A DNA stretch of 64,000 nt from Desulfosporosinus nitroreducens (GCF_023897015.1 NZ_JAMHFY010000003.1:248001-312000); one strand, 5' to 3'; shown: positions 33,144 to 42,038, counted from the first letter of the stretch. The notes: generated by a model not told the origin, from the letters alone. Made by a program: numbers and translations.

Positions 33144-33755
33144 TTGGAGAAATTATTGAAACAAAAGGGGTTTACTAGAATTTTATTTGATACTATCCCT
33201 CAGTTAGCCTTGCTCCTTGATCCAAAGTGCCAGGTTCATGCTTTAAATCGATCGGCAAAGGCCTTCTTCGGATATAAGGGGGGAGAATTTAAGGAAGCAA
33301 GTTGTGGTGAAGTTATACGGTGTGTTCATCATCGAGACCATCCTCAAGGGTGTGGATTTAGTTCAGTTTGTCCTAAATGCATAGTCAGGAATACAGCCTT
33401 GGACGCGATTGTGGGAACAGAAACTCGTCGAGCAAAAGGAAAACTGGAATTTCTTACAGGCCAAGAAATGGCGATATTAGTTAGTTCCTCGCCCTTTGAA
33501 TATAATCAACAGGGATATGCAGTTATTGTTATAGAAGATATTTCTCTGATTACAGAGTTAGAAGGACTTATTCCAATATGTGCATCTTGTAAAAAAATTA
33601 GAGATGATAAGGGCTACTGGAATCGAGTTGAGAGTTACATAGAAGCACATTCTGAAGCGGAATTTACTCATGATATTTGTCCAGAGTGTTCCGAAGAATT
33701 GTATGCTAATATGCAAGCAAAGATCAGAAAAAGAGAAAAAACCTCCTCGGTTTGA
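33144..33755 (+). CDS. PAS-domain protein with Cys-rich C-terminal module
   Basis: About 203 residues. A PAS domain (about 15-130: LALLLDPKCQVHALNRSAKA, then FFGYKGGEF) carries an inserted Cys-rich segment GCGFSSVCPKC. The C-terminal part LIPICASCKKIRDDKGYWNR through FTHDICPECSEELY is a short CxxC...CxxC module seen at the end of PAS sensor proteins, probably zinc binding. No kinase, GGDEF or HTH output domain is present, so it may signal through a partner. TTG 33144 (LEKLLKQ), ten bases after AAAGGAG, is the best start; GTG 33135 is too close to that site. Confidence 0.8.
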   Translation: MEKLLKQKGFTRILFDTIPQLALLLDPKCQVHALNRSAKAFFGYKGGEFKEASCGEVIRCVHHRDHPQGCGFSSVCPKCIVRNTALDAIVGTETRRAKGKLEFLTGQEMAILVSSSPFEYNQQGYAVIVIEDISLITELEGLIPICASCKKIRDDKGYWNRVESYIEAHSEAEFTHDICPECSEELYANMQAKIRKREKTSSV

Positions 33756-33770
33756 CCTGGGAGGTTTTAA
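33738..33770. terminator. Bidirectional terminator between convergent genes
   Basis: AAAACCTCC and GGAGGTTTT form the stem, with T-runs on both strands. It overlaps the stop codon of the PAS gene and serves the zinc-ribbon gene from the other side. Confidence 0.8.
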
Positions 33771-33781
33771 TATATGGATGT

Positions 33782-34090
33782 CTACCAATTGTTACGCGGG
33801 GCGGGGTGGAAGCAGTCCCGACAATATACCGGCTTCTCACCAGACGGTCGAAACGGAACTGTGGTTTCCTTTCCACATGTAGCACAGGTGGCAGGGAACA
33901 TTTCCCGTTCTTGACGGTTATTGTTATATCCGCCCGAAGAACGATTCTGAGCCTTTTTTTCTGCACGGCATTGGGGACATCTTCCGGGTTCATTCGTAAA
34001 CCCTTTCTCTGCAAAGAATTCTTGTTCTGACGCGGAGAAAACAAATTCTTGGCCACAATCCCGACAAGTCAAAATCTTGTCATTAAACAT
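33782..34090 (-). CDS. Zinc-ribbon protein
   Basis: A 102-residue protein with two zinc ribbons: CRDCGQEF with GRCPQCRAEKK, and CATCGKETTVPF with YCRDCF. The first half matches the widespread probable zinc-ribbon domain (KILTCRDCGQEFVFSASEQE, FFAEKGFTNEPGRCP), and the second half is the CxxCG...PVYCRDC form often fused to it. The role is unknown; nucleic-acid or zinc binding is likely. ATG start with AGAGGTG. Confidence 0.85.
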   Translation of the reverse strand: MFNDKILTCRDCGQEFVFSASEQEFFAEKGFTNEPGRCPQCRAEKKAQNRSSGGYNNNRQEREMFPATCATCGKETTVPFRPSGEKPVYCRDCFHPAPRNNW

Positions 34091-34258
34091 AAATAAACAC
34101 CTCTTTAGTTCTTAGTGGATATCGTCGTGTTCAGGAAACTGCAAAATTACTTCCTGATGTCACGCACCGATATATAGAGTATAACCAAAGTTATGTTTTT
34201 TTATCAACGTTAGCATGCTTGTGATTAAGACCTTGATCGATGGATACCTTAATTGGGA

Positions 34259-34966
34259 TTATTGATTCTCTGATATTTCAGGGTCTGATATCACCTTGGG
34301 CGGTTGTGGACGGGTCGCTTTGACGACAAGGTAAATACCGCCTAAGATAAGCAAGAGTGGAATTAAACTCCCTCTAAGTAAGTTGTAATAATCCCAGTTT
34401 CCGATCAGACGAGGTAAGAATGAATATCTGTCTATTTGCCTTATAAGGCTGAGAAGGCCGATTATTATTATTGTAGATCCAATTATGCGACGATTTTTTA
34501 AAAGAGGAGTATAGTCAAACAATTGACGGTCAAAGAGATCCTGATCGACGATAGTCTGCCCGTTTTCAAACTGCTTCCTTAAATGATGGCTCTCAAAGAA
34601 ACTGAAAAACCAAGTGGGTATTACTATAAAAGGAATGAGGAAATCCAAACCAATAAAGTTGATAAGAGCGATTCCGCCAAAGGTGATGATCATCAGCTGA
34701 AGACCACGCCGAAAAAGGCCCAAATGCATGTGCGCAGCACCAGGAATCAGACTGTAGCAGAGAAATAGGAATTTCTCTAGAAAGGTTTTTCTAGGGATGC
34801 CCACAGGTGAATTTGTTGACGCTGGGTTGAAACTGAGATTTTGTTCAAGGCACTTGCGGCAGGCGGTTTTATCGTCTACTTTAATCGTGCATTCCGAGCA
34901 GATTGGATTTTTACATTTCACGCATATGGCTTGGGCTTCTTCATTGGGATGATATTTGCAATTCAT
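34259..34966 (-). CDS. Membrane protein with N-terminal B-box-type zinc finger
   Basis: A 235-residue protein. The N-terminus (1-40) is a B-box-like zinc finger, CKYHPNEEAQAICVKCKNPI, then CSECTIKVDDKTACRKC. Four or five membrane spans follow (about 68-230), including GLQLMIITFGGIALINFIGL. Proteins of this shape often sit next to ECF sigma/anti-sigma pairs and may sense or help transmit envelope stress. It is the third gene of the leftward sigma operon, 17 bases after the anti-sigma gene, with GGGGGG upstream of the ATG. Confidence 0.75.
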   Translation of the reverse strand: MNCKYHPNEEAQAICVKCKNPICSECTIKVDDKTACRKCLEQNLSFNPASTNSPVGIPRKTFLEKFLFLCYSLIPGAAHMHLGLFRRGLQLMIITFGGIALINFIGLDFLIPFIVIPTWFFSFFESHHLRKQFENGQTIVDQDLFDRQLFDYTPLLKNRRIIGSTIIIIGLLSLIRQIDRYSFLPRLIGNWDYYNLLRGSLIPLLLILGGIYLVVKATRPQPPKVISDPEISENQ

Positions 34967-34983
34967 GGGTAACCCCCCTTTTT

Positions 34984-35460
34984 CTATTTTGACAAACTCA
35001 GAGATTCAATTTTTTCAAGAGCGTCGTTAGCAACTTGGCTCATTTTATCGAAGGGTATAGTGAATTGCTTACCTAGCTCGGTATGCAATTCGGTCATCTG
35101 ACCGTTTTCAGATCCAGGGTTCAAGGTGGTTAGGTTCAGGGCGAAAAGGAGGATTCCTGCTGCGATCATGCTAACGCCCCAGTTTTTCAACTCGAAAAGG
35201 TGGAAGGGGTTAGTGCTAACGATGTTTTCCCTATACCGATGCTTATCAATAGCCTTCATAACGTTGATTTTGATATCTAGAGGAGGACAGAGGATTACTT
35301 GATTTTTTGCCAAGCTCTCTAATGTCTCCTGAATAATTGCAACGATACTGCGGCATTCAGGGCAATTCGATAGATGAGAAGCCATTTCGTCTCGTTCTGC
35401 CTCGCTCAAACTGTTCTTAACGTAGCTGTGCCAGTTGTCTCGACTTCGATAACAGGTCAT
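34984..35460 (-). CDS. Anti-sigma factor with zinc-finger (zf-HC2) and one membrane span
   Basis: A 158-residue protein. The N-terminal anti-sigma domain has the HxxxCxxC motif in MASHLSNCPECRSIV (about 30-44). A membrane segment WGVSMIAAGILLFALNLTTL (about 90-115) and a short outer tail follow. It should hold the ECF sigma factor inactive at the membrane. ATG 35460 (MTCYRSRD) follows GGAGGTGAAG; a GTG three codons earlier lies inside that site. It overlaps the sigma gene by about 44 bases, implying coupled translation. Confidence 0.87.
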   Translation of the reverse strand: MTCYRSRDNWHSYVKNSLSEAERDEMASHLSNCPECRSIVAIIQETLESLAKNQVILCPPLDIKINVMKAIDKHRYRENIVSTNPFHLFELKNWGVSMIAAGILLFALNLTTLNPGSENGQMTELHTELGKQFTIPFDKMSQVANDALEKIESLSLSK

Positions 35461-36037
35461 GGTCTTCACCTCCAGAAGATGTAGGTTGGAGTTTGTCTCT
35501 TAACATTTTTCGACCCCGAAACAAGCGGGTTTCCACCGTTCTTTTGGGTATTTCCGTTATGTCTGCAATTTGTTGGGGACTGAAGTCTTCAAAGTAGTAT
35601 AGGATAAGGACTGTACTGTAGATTGCCGGCAGGCTCCCGACTGCTGCGTGTACTTCAGAGGTAATCTCCTGCTGTAGAAACAAGTCTTCTGGGCTGTCTT
35701 TGTCAGAACAGAGATTATCCAGACTGAAAGATTCTACATATGTGGGTTTTTTCTTCCGACACCAATCGAGGCAATGGTTTATTGCAATTCGGTAGAGCCA
35801 AGTGGAAAACGCAGAGCGCTGTTTGAATCCAGCCAAATTGTTATAGGCCTTGATAAAAATATCTTGGGTGAGGTCTCGGGCGTCTTCAACATTCTGAGTA
35901 TAATAATAAACTGTCCTATATAGCCCTGTCTGATAGCGCTCCACGATATCTCCATATCGCTCGCCATTTCCTGCTAGGATATATTTAATTAATTCTTCAT
36001 CCCCTTTGAGGATGTTTTGAGCTTCATCATCATGCAA
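35417..36037 (-). CDS. ECF-type RNA polymerase sigma factor
   Basis: About 206 residues with sigma region 2 (YGDIVERYQTGLYRTVYYYT, NVEDARDLTQDIFIKAYNNL, STWLYRIAINHCLDWCRKKK) and region 4 (LPAIYSTVLILYYFEDFSPQ, then QIADITEIPKRTVETRLFRG, RKMLRDKL). It resembles SigW/RpoE-like factors that respond to envelope stress under a zinc-finger anti-sigma. The frame is open to 36139, but TTG 36037 (LHDDEAQN) follows AAGGGCGG, and the extra N-terminus overlaps the upstream terminator. First gene of a sigma/anti-sigma/B-box membrane protein operon. Confidence 0.9.
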   Translation of the reverse strand: MHDDEAQNILKGDEELIKYILAGNGERYGDIVERYQTGLYRTVYYYTQNVEDARDLTQDIFIKAYNNLAGFKQRSAFSTWLYRIAINHCLDWCRKKKPTYVESFSLDNLCSDKDSPEDLFLQQEITSEVHAAVGSLPAIYSTVLILYYFEDFSPQQIADITEIPKRTVETRLFRGRKMLRDKLQPTSSGGEDHDLLSKSRQLAQLR

Positions 36038-36121
36038 ATACCGTTCACCGCCCTTGCTATCTTTTAGACGTATTAATGCTGGATTATACTTCAATTTAAA
36101 TGAAATTCTTAGCTGAATTCT

Positions 36122-36162
36122 TAAAAAGAAGAACCTCACCGGTCTTTTGACTGGGGAGGTTT
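36122..36162 (-). terminator. Rho-independent terminator, reading leftward
   Basis: AACCTC-ACCGGTC and GACTGG-GGAGGTT pair around TTTT. On the minus strand it is followed by CTTCTTTTTAA. It ends the 36201-36665 gene. Confidence 0.7.
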
Positions 36163-36200
36163 TCCTTTAGGTGACTAGCCAATTATATATAGAATAGAGT

Positions 36201-36665
36201 TTAAACAGGTTGTTTCACCTTGCGCTGAAAATATAGAAATATCGGGAGAGGAACGATAATCCAACCGAAGCTCTTAATTAAGCTATTTTGTGCTCTTTGT
36301 TTGGTTAAGGATCGTTCATCATTAACAATTCGATCGTATTGCTCTTTTAACTCTGCATCACTTAGAGTTTGAGTTGGATTAGCAGGCGTTGGAATCTCTC
36401 CTTTATATTGGGGTTGCATCTTATATTGCTCAAAGCTCTGATAATAACCAGATGGTGCTACAATATCAGCCACGGCCATAAAAGCAGCTACTGTCCCCCC
36501 AATCGTCATCATCAACGTTGCGAATAGTATCAAATAAACATAGACAGTTTTAATCATTTCATTACCTCTTTCCACAGATTCTTCGTTGCCTTTTTTAATT
36601 CCTATCACACTTGCTATGATTAAAATGATAAGTACTAAGGGTACGATACCGATCAGAATGCTCAT
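36201..36665 (-). CDS. Small integral membrane protein of unknown function
   Basis: About 154 residues with three predicted membrane helices: residues 2-22 (ILIGIVPLVLIILIIASVIG), about 43-65 and about 130-148. A hydrophilic loop between the second and third is rich in Pro, Gln and Glu (QYKGEIPTPANPTQTLSDAE). ATG 36665 follows GAGGTGG by ten bases; the earlier GTG lies within that site. Similar small proteins with this layout occur in Firmicutes without a known role. It is cotranscribed with nothing obvious. Confidence 0.6.
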   Translation of the reverse strand: MSILIGIVPLVLIILIIASVIGIKKGNEESVERGNEMIKTVYVYLILFATLMMTIGGTVAAFMAVADIVAPSGYYQSFEQYKMQPQYKGEIPTPANPTQTLSDAELKEQYDRIVNDERSLTKQRAQNSLIKSFGWIIVPLPIFLYFQRKVKQPV

Positions 36666-36899
36666 TGTTATGTTGACCACCTCACTTTGCTTTATTATTA
36701 AGTAGATTTACTTCTACAGATTTCACTATAAACCCTTTTTAATGTTTTTAGTAAAGTTTGATTTTATTTTTTATGCTGGTTTACCAAGCTGTAGTTTATA
36801 CATATTAATGATAAAAGTCACCCAGGGGTAAGATTAGATATATTGTTTTTGGACAGATTAAGGCATAATTAGTATAAAGAATTATGGGGAGAATGGGAT

Positions 36900-37130
36900 T
36901 TGAACATATTAAGTAAATTTCTCACACCATCTCGGGTGTTGGTTGTAGGGTTTGCTTTGCTCATCTTGTTTGGGACATTATTACTTACCTTACCTCAAGC
37001 TACTCAAGACGGATTAGGCTTACCTTTTTTGAATGCGACGTTTACAGTGACTTCTGCGGTTTGTGCTTGCTCAGAAAAAGAAAAATCAAGCAAATTTAAA
37101 TATCCGGATGAACGAATTCTGATTGGCTAA
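36900..37130 (+). pseudogene. Internally deleted TrkH/KtrB potassium channel subunit
   Basis: The first 54 residues are the N-terminus of a KtrB/TrkH protein (LTPSRVLVVGFALLILFGTL, LPFLNATFTVTSAVC). The frame then passes directly to SSKFKYPDERILIG and stop, which is the typical extreme C-terminus. About 380 central residues, including nearly all filter repeats, are missing, apparently by an in-frame deletion near codon 55. TTG start with GGGGAG upstream. The regulatory partner ktrA follows intact and is close enough for translational coupling. It could also be an assembly collapse. Confidence 0.8.
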
Positions 37131-37145
37131 AGGAGGTAGTTGTTA

Positions 37146-37796
37146 ATGCGTAGACAATTCGTAGTCATTGGATTAGGCAGATTTGGAACAAGTGTCGCAA
37201 AAACCTTAAGCGACTTAGGACATGATGTTTTAGCGATGGATAAGAACGAACATGCCGTCCATGCCATCATGAATGATGTGACCCAAGCGGTACAGGCTGA
37301 TGGACGAGAGGAAGAGACACTTCGAGCTTTAGGAGTGCGAAACTTTGATGTTGCAATTGTAGCGATGGGGGATGACTTAGAAGCAAATATTTTGATTACA
37401 CTGATGTTGAAAGAAATGGGAATTCCTACTGTAGTTGCCAAAGCTCAATCGTCTCAGCACGGAAAGGTTTTAGAAAAAATCGGAGCAGATCAAATTATTT
37501 ATCCGGAACAAGATATGGGGCTACGCTTAGCTCATAACTTAATTCGATCGAATGTCATGGATTTTATTGAATTATCACCAGATTATAGCATTTTTGAAAT
37601 TGCTGCTCCTTCCCGTTTTCTTAAGAAAACGATTGGAGAATTAGATCTAAGAGCTGTGTGTGGAATTAATGTCATGGCCATCAAGAAGAAGGGAGAGCAT
37701 ATAATTGTTGCGCCAGGAGCAGAGGATGTCATAGATGAAAAAGATGTATTGGTCATCGTTGGAAGTAAGAATGCACTTTCGAAATTACCTGAATAA
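37146..37796 (+). CDS. ktrA: Ktr/Trk potassium uptake regulatory subunit KtrA (RCK protein)
   Basis: A 216-residue RCK protein: a Rossmann RCK_N domain with VIGLGRFGTSVAKTLSDLGH (nucleotide loop), the acidic VLAMDKNEHAVHAI strand end and GADQIIYPEQDMGLRLA, then an RCK_C domain (about 135-216). It binds ATP/ADP and gates the KtrB/TrkH channel at the membrane. ATG 37146 lies eight bases after AAAGGAGG. Its channel gene just upstream is broken, so it may serve another KtrB elsewhere or be on the way to loss. Confidence 0.93.
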   Translation: MRRQFVVIGLGRFGTSVAKTLSDLGHDVLAMDKNEHAVHAIMNDVTQAVQADGREEETLRALGVRNFDVAIVAMGDDLEANILITLMLKEMGIPTVVAKAQSSQHGKVLEKIGADQIIYPEQDMGLRLAHNLIRSNVMDFIELSPDYSIFEIAAPSRFLKKTIGELDLRAVCGINVMAIKKKGEHIIVAPGAEDVIDEKDVLVIVGSKNALSKLPE

Positions 37797-37813
37797 TACA
37801 GGCATGCCTTAAG

Positions 37814-39232
37814 TCAAATAAACAGTGATGCAATTCCAAATAAAATCGTGGTTATGCCTGCCGCAATTAACGATGGTTTTAACTTTGAGTGCGCATATTC
37901 CATTACTGGCAGATCAAGTATTGCGCAGAGCGTTATGGAATTATCACTCAAAGGGGAGGCGAAAGCTCCAAACGTTCCACTCGCAAAAACGGCGCCAATG
38001 ACGAGGATAATATTTGATCCGGTTTGGTGGGCGAGAGTTACTGCGAGGGGCATTAACAGGCCCCAGGTTCCCCATGATGAACCAATAAAATAAGCTATAA
38101 AGCTCCCTAAGATAAAAACTACAGGTGCTATAAAGGTTTCGGGGATCCAACCAATCAAATTTGAAGCAATATAGGTGGAAAACCCTAAATCTTCAGAGAC
38201 GGCGGATAAGGCCCAAACTAAGGCAAGCATAAGGATAACAGAGACCAACTCATTGCCTCCATCAATGAAATGAGTAACGATTTTTGCAACGCTGAAACGT
38301 TGCAAAAGGAAAAGAAGCAAAGATAAAAATAATGTAACGAAGAGTGCCTCAAGCATAACTCCAAGTGCGTCTGCCTTAACAAAGGCATCAAAGAAACTTA
38401 TTGCCTGAGCCTGACCATTTCGCCAACTTAAATACAAAGTCATAACTAAGATTATACCCAAAGGCAATAATAGATTTAGAGGCTTGCTGGGAGTATCTTT
38501 TTCATAAGCTTGTATACATTTTTGCAACTCTTCTTCCTCTCGCTGGGCATCAGAATCTTCAACCATATCTCCTTGCATATGATTGCTCATTTCTCTAAAA
38601 AAGCTATAGTAAATTCCTATTCCAATAATAATAAGTGAAAAAAAGTTAAAAAGTATACTCTTTATGAAGATACTATAAGGGGATTCATTAATGCCGACCT
38701 GTTGCAACGCTGTCCCTATCAAAGATACCATATATCCGACAAAGGCAGTCGCTACAGGTACAAGCGCAACAACCGGATTTGAGGTGACTTCAATCATGAA
38801 GCCGATCTTCTGAGTGGAAATCGGTAATCTCCTTTTCAGCAGTTTCATGATAGGTGCGACAGTTACAATTCGAAAATTGGGATTATTAAAGGTCCCAATT
38901 GTTGAAAGCCATATAAGAAGCATAGCCGAGCGTTTTGTTTTTACTTTTCGACTTACTAAGTCAACGAAACCTTTAATTCCTCCAGTCATCCTGGTTAAAT
39001 TAATGAGGCCAGCAAACACATAGAGGAAAATAATTATACGTATATTATTGGGTTTTACCAGATTGTTGATCAGATAGGAGATAAGTGTCATAATGCCTCC
39101 AAAGAGATCCGGTTGTATAAGATAACTTCCGAGGATCAAACCCGCAAACAATCCTGGCAGAACCTGTTTAGTTAAGACCGCTATTGGAATGACAACGATA
39201 AAAGGCAAGAGTGAAACCCATGAATTTTCCAT
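37814..39232 (-). CDS. NhaC-family Na+/H+ antiporter-like transporter
   Basis: A 472-residue membrane protein with about 11-12 spans. It begins SLLPFIVVIPIAVLTKQVLP and has the family region IWLSTIGTFNNPNFRIVTVAPIM, a central acidic cytoplasmic loop (DMVEDSDAQREEEELQKCIQ), and near the end SSWGTWGLLMPLAVTLAHQ and ASGTFGAFASPLSDNSITLC, matching NhaC/YqkI-type antiporters. It likely exchanges sodium or an organic cation/acid for protons; the ion is not proven by sequence. It is convergent with ktrA, 17 bases apart, with no clear terminator between. Confidence 0.85.
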   Translation of the reverse strand: MENSWVSLLPFIVVIPIAVLTKQVLPGLFAGLILGSYLIQPDLFGGIMTLISYLINNLVKPNNIRIIIFLYVFAGLINLTRMTGGIKGFVDLVSRKVKTKRSAMLLIWLSTIGTFNNPNFRIVTVAPIMKLLKRRLPISTQKIGFMIEVTSNPVVALVPVATAFVGYMVSLIGTALQQVGINESPYSIFIKSILFNFFSLIIIGIGIYYSFFREMSNHMQGDMVEDSDAQREEEELQKCIQAYEKDTPSKPLNLLLPLGIILVMTLYLSWRNGQAQAISFFDAFVKADALGVMLEALFVTLFLSLLLFLLQRFSVAKIVTHFIDGGNELVSVILMLALVWALSAVSEDLGFSTYIASNLIGWIPETFIAPVVFILGSFIAYFIGSSWGTWGLLMPLAVTLAHQTGSNIILVIGAVFASGTFGAFASPLSDNSITLCAILDLPVMEYAHSKLKPSLIAAGITTILFGIASLFI

Positions 39233-39461
39233 GTATGACCTACTTTCCGTTTCCGAGTATTTATAAATCTATCTCAAGACTAATTGTATTAAAATTTTAC
39301 TAATATATTATCCCCAAATTGGCAATCATATATTAAGGTCGCAATCGCAATCATCGATTCCTTGACACAATCAAAGAAGGAATCTCTAAATATTTATCGA
39401 ATTGTAACAGATATGATTTATTGTTTGTGAGTAAACTTTAATTTGATAAGGGGATTTTATT

Positions 39462-39647
39462 TTGGAAAGACAGCAAAGCAACCCGAGTCGTATGGTCGTC
39501 ATTGAAGACAAACGCAGTGGTGAACGTTTTCTGGTTGACCTCTTAAGGGGGCAAACTTATGACAAAGAACAATATACTAAAATTACCTATGAGGTCCCGT
39601 TAAAAAAGGAATTCTGGGATTTGCCTCGATTAACTAAGTCTAAGTAA
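39462..39647 (+). CDS. Small hypothetical protein
   Basis: A 61-residue charged protein (MVVIEDKRSGERFLVDLLRG, then QTYDKEQYTKITYEVP). TTG start with AAGGGG 11 bases upstream. The clear ribosome site and the strong terminator right after it support translation. No family recognised; the compact beta-rich look suggests a small adaptor. Confidence 0.55.
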   Translation: MERQQSNPSRMVVIEDKRSGERFLVDLLRGQTYDKEQYTKITYEVPLKKEFWDLPRLTKSK

Positions 39648-39673
39648 GTGAGTAATTTTTGAGAAAAACATCC

Positions 39674-39720
39674 TGAATTAAAATATAGACGCCCTTGAAG
39701 GGTGTCTATATTTTAATTCA
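39674..39720 (+). terminator. Long terminator hairpin
   Basis: The arms 39674-39695 and 39699-39720 pair over 22 bases with one G-T, with a GCCCT/AGGGT core next to the loop and A/T flanks. Confidence 0.85.
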
Positions 39721-39793
39721 AGTATAAGTTCAACCTTATTTGTTCCAATTATGCTGCTTATGCAATAGCAACTCATAACCTTGTTGAAATTAT

Positions 39794-40651
39794 TTAAATA
39801 ATTTCTGATACCGCTCGCATGGTCTGAGTAGTGGCGGTGAAACTTTCAATGGTAGCTGTCATTTCTTGGTTAGCTGCTGCTTGAGTATGTGCGACATTCA
39901 TTAATTCTTCAACTTTTCGCATAAGATGATTAACTTTATTATCAATCGTTGAAATGAGTTTCTTAGTATCAGTAACTGATTTTGCACTATTTTCGGCCAT
40001 TTTACGTATTTCATCGGCTACAACGGCAAAACCACGCCCAAATTCGCCAGCTCGTGCAGCCTCAATAGCCGCATTTAGGCCTAGGAGCCTCGAATTAGTG
40101 GCAACACTATTTACAAAATCTAATATGTTATTAGTTTGCTCTATCAGTTGCAGAATATCCTGAGTTTGTTCTAATACCTCAGATACATTATCGGATAATA
40201 ATAATGCGGAGGATGCTAAATCTTCTGTTGTAGCTGACAGTTGTTCAGCCGAAGATGAAATATTCTCAGTTATCTCTTGTAGAGCAGTTTGACCTTTTAA
40301 ACTTAACGCAAGAGTCAGGGTTCCGATAATTGTATCGGAATTATTTTTTATAGGTAAGGTTGAGGATTTAAATGCTACGCCATAGAGTTCCTTTGGCATA
40401 ATGCCTATTTTATGGACACCAGTCTTTAAGACTACAGGGATATGTCCTTTTTCGGGGATGGGGCTCCCTATTAAGTTAGATTGCTTTACAACAGCTTCTG
40501 AACCCATAAAATAATGCCTGAATTTTTCTCTATCAGTTATTATCACAGTATTCTCTATCGGTATCACTTGATGAAATAACGATGCGATTTTTCCAATAAT
40601 TTCAAAAAGGTTTTCTTCATTTAAGTTATTCAATGTTGCAGTGTTTTCCAT
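39794..40651 (-). CDS. Soluble methyl-accepting chemotaxis-like protein
   Basis: A 285-residue protein without membrane segments. The N-terminal ~120 residues form a PAS/GAF-like sensor that recurs in short clostridial MCP-like proteins ([20 protein letters not shown], then a later [12 protein letters not shown]). The C-terminal signalling region has the hairpin tip [20 protein letters not shown], then [17 protein letters not shown], and ends soon after. It probably signals to CheA or to another partner in the cytoplasm. ATG start. Directly upstream, on the other strand, lies a gene relic, so its promoter region may be rearranged. Confidence 0.85.
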   Translation of the reverse strand: MENTATLNNLNEENLFEIIGKIASLFHQVIPIENTVIITDREKFRHYFMGSEAVVKQSNLIGSPIPEKGHIPVVLKTGVHKIGIMPKELYGVAFKSSTLPIKNNSDTIIGTLTLALSLKGQTALQEITENISSSAEQLSATTEDLASSALLLSDNVSEVLEQTQDILQLIEQTNNILDFVNSVATNSRLLGLNAAIEAARAGEFGRGFAVVADEIRKMAENSAKSVTDTKKLISTIDNKVNHLMRKVEELMNVAHTQAAANQEMTATIESFTATTQTMRAVSEII

Positions 40652-40678
40652 ATATACGCCTCTTCCGTTAAATCCACA

Positions 40679-41444
40679 AAAGCTCCTTCAGGAACTCAAA
40701 TCCCAGATATCGTCTATACAAATGTAGGTCGTTACCATGCAGGGATTAATGTCTACCGCGAACACGAGATTCTCGCAGAAATAGCAGGGGGATTACCGGC
40801 TACTCTCCCCTCAGAGAAGGAATTCTTTAATCCGGTTATCTCTGATTTTATGGCAAAATACATCGTGCAAGGTTGGGGTTGGTGATGCACTAATCGGGGC
40901 TACTCAGGCCATGGCGGAGTACAATGGCGTTTCTCGGGCTTCCCATGTAAAGGACAAGATTGTGGAGATGTGCCACCTTAACGAGACCTTATATTCTTGC
41001 GGAATTGCCTGTTCCACAGAGGGCCGTAAAACGGCATCTGGCAATTATCTCGTTGATATTTTGTTAGCTAATATCTGCAAACAAAATGTCACTCGTTTTC
41101 CCTATGAAATAGCTCGCTTAGCGCAAGATGTTGCAGGAGGAGCATTCGTTACAATGCCATCAGAAAAAGACTTCGCTCACGTGGAGGTAGGGCCATTAAT
41201 TAAAAAGTATTTTATCGGCAAGTCGGACATCTCAGCAGAAAGTCGTCAGCGGATGCTCCGGTTGATAGAAAACCTGACGATGGGGACAGCAGCTGTAGGT
41301 TACCTGACAGAATCTATGCATGGAGCAGGTTCTCCCCAAGCCCAACGCATTATGATCAGTCGATTGATCAATCTCGCGCACCGGAAAAACTTAGCGGAGA
41401 AGCTTGCGGGTGTTCAGGAAAATAAAGACGTGGATTGGCAGTAA
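40679..41444 (+). pseudogene. Chimeric relic of 4-hydroxybutyryl-CoA dehydratase genes
   Basis: Two fragments of the 4-hydroxybutyryl-CoA dehydratase/vinylacetyl-CoA isomerase family are joined out of frame. Fragment one, 40679-40871, reads [20 protein letters not shown] on to EILAEIAGGLPATLPSEKEF, the late part of the protein, then meets a stop at 40883. Fragment two, in the next frame from about 40872 to 41444, reads VGVGDALIGATQAMAEYNGV, YSCGIACSTEGRKTASGNYL, TMGTAAVGYLTESMHGAGSP, the last third of a related but different copy. Both cover overlapping regions of the family, so two paralogues recombined or decayed together. The intact homologue lies at 48379-49857. Confidence 0.8.
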
Positions 41445-41646
41445 ATCCACTATCTTCGGAACGGTATTCCTATTAAGAACCGTGCTTTTGGCTGATGCTA
41501 TCCTGTGGGGACTTAAATATTAAGTAGTATTAAATATCGAACATACGGTTACTGTTGAAAGGAGCTTAAATGGGGAGAGATTGTTGTTTCGTATTCATCA
41601 ACAATGTCCATCTATGGTCTTTCTCAGGAGATATTGTTAGGATGGC

Positions 41647-41684
41647 AGAAATAGCCGCGATTTCAATCGTGGCTATTTCTTATA
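41647..41684. terminator. Strong hairpin, likely terminator
   Basis: AGAAATAGCC-GCGAT and ATCGT-GGCTATTTCT pair over about 15 bases with one mismatch or G-T. Weak T-rich end. It probably stops transcripts from the dehydratase relic. Confidence 0.6.
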
Positions 41685-41964
41685 ACATTCGAGAGATCTC
41701 CCAAGGCATCCCAACCATTTTCAACATTGCTTAGTCTCGAGAGTACATAAAAGTCAACATCGACCGAAACCTGGTGTGCGATATTAAAACATATTGAAAA
41801 CTATTTTTATGATTAAAGGATTATGAAGGACAAGTTTCTTGAAATCTGAATTATATTTGGCTATTCCCGAGAGCTGTTGCGGACTCGCCAGAGTAATGGT
41901 ATTTTTCTTAAATATATTTAAAGTGATGTGTGTATCCGCTGAAGATAGTCTTATAGTAATTCAT

Positions 41965-41980
41965 TGGCATGGAAATTGCT
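41965..41980 (+). promoter_or_regulatory. Sigma-54 (-24/-12) promoter
   Basis: TGGCATGGAAATTGCT has GG at 41966, GC at 41978 and exactly ten bases between, matching the consensus TGGCAC-N5-TTGC at all key positions. It lies about 60 bases before the PHP gene. The cluster encodes its own sigma-54 activator at 45.8 kb. Confidence 0.75.
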
Positions 41981-42038
41981 TAGAGTAATAGCAATAGTAA
42001 TAGTAATAGCAAAGGATCGAAATTAAGCGGGGAGGAAT

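Larger units (their letters stand above)
41445..42038 (+). other. Gene-poor stretch before the PHP operon
   Basis: About 590 bases without a convincing gene. A strong hairpin lies at 41647-41680 (AGAAATAGCC/GGCTATTTCT), a -24/-12 promoter at 41965, and a short AATAGY-type microsatellite at about 41985-42010. A 54-codon frame at 41571 with AAAGGAG runs through the hairpin and is probably a relic. Confidence 0.5.

Noticed and set aside
41571-41735. 54-residue ORF with a good AAAGGAG site
   Set aside because: It runs through the strong hairpin at 41647-41680, has no recognisable sequence and lies in the debris after a pseudogene. Kept only as a possible relic.
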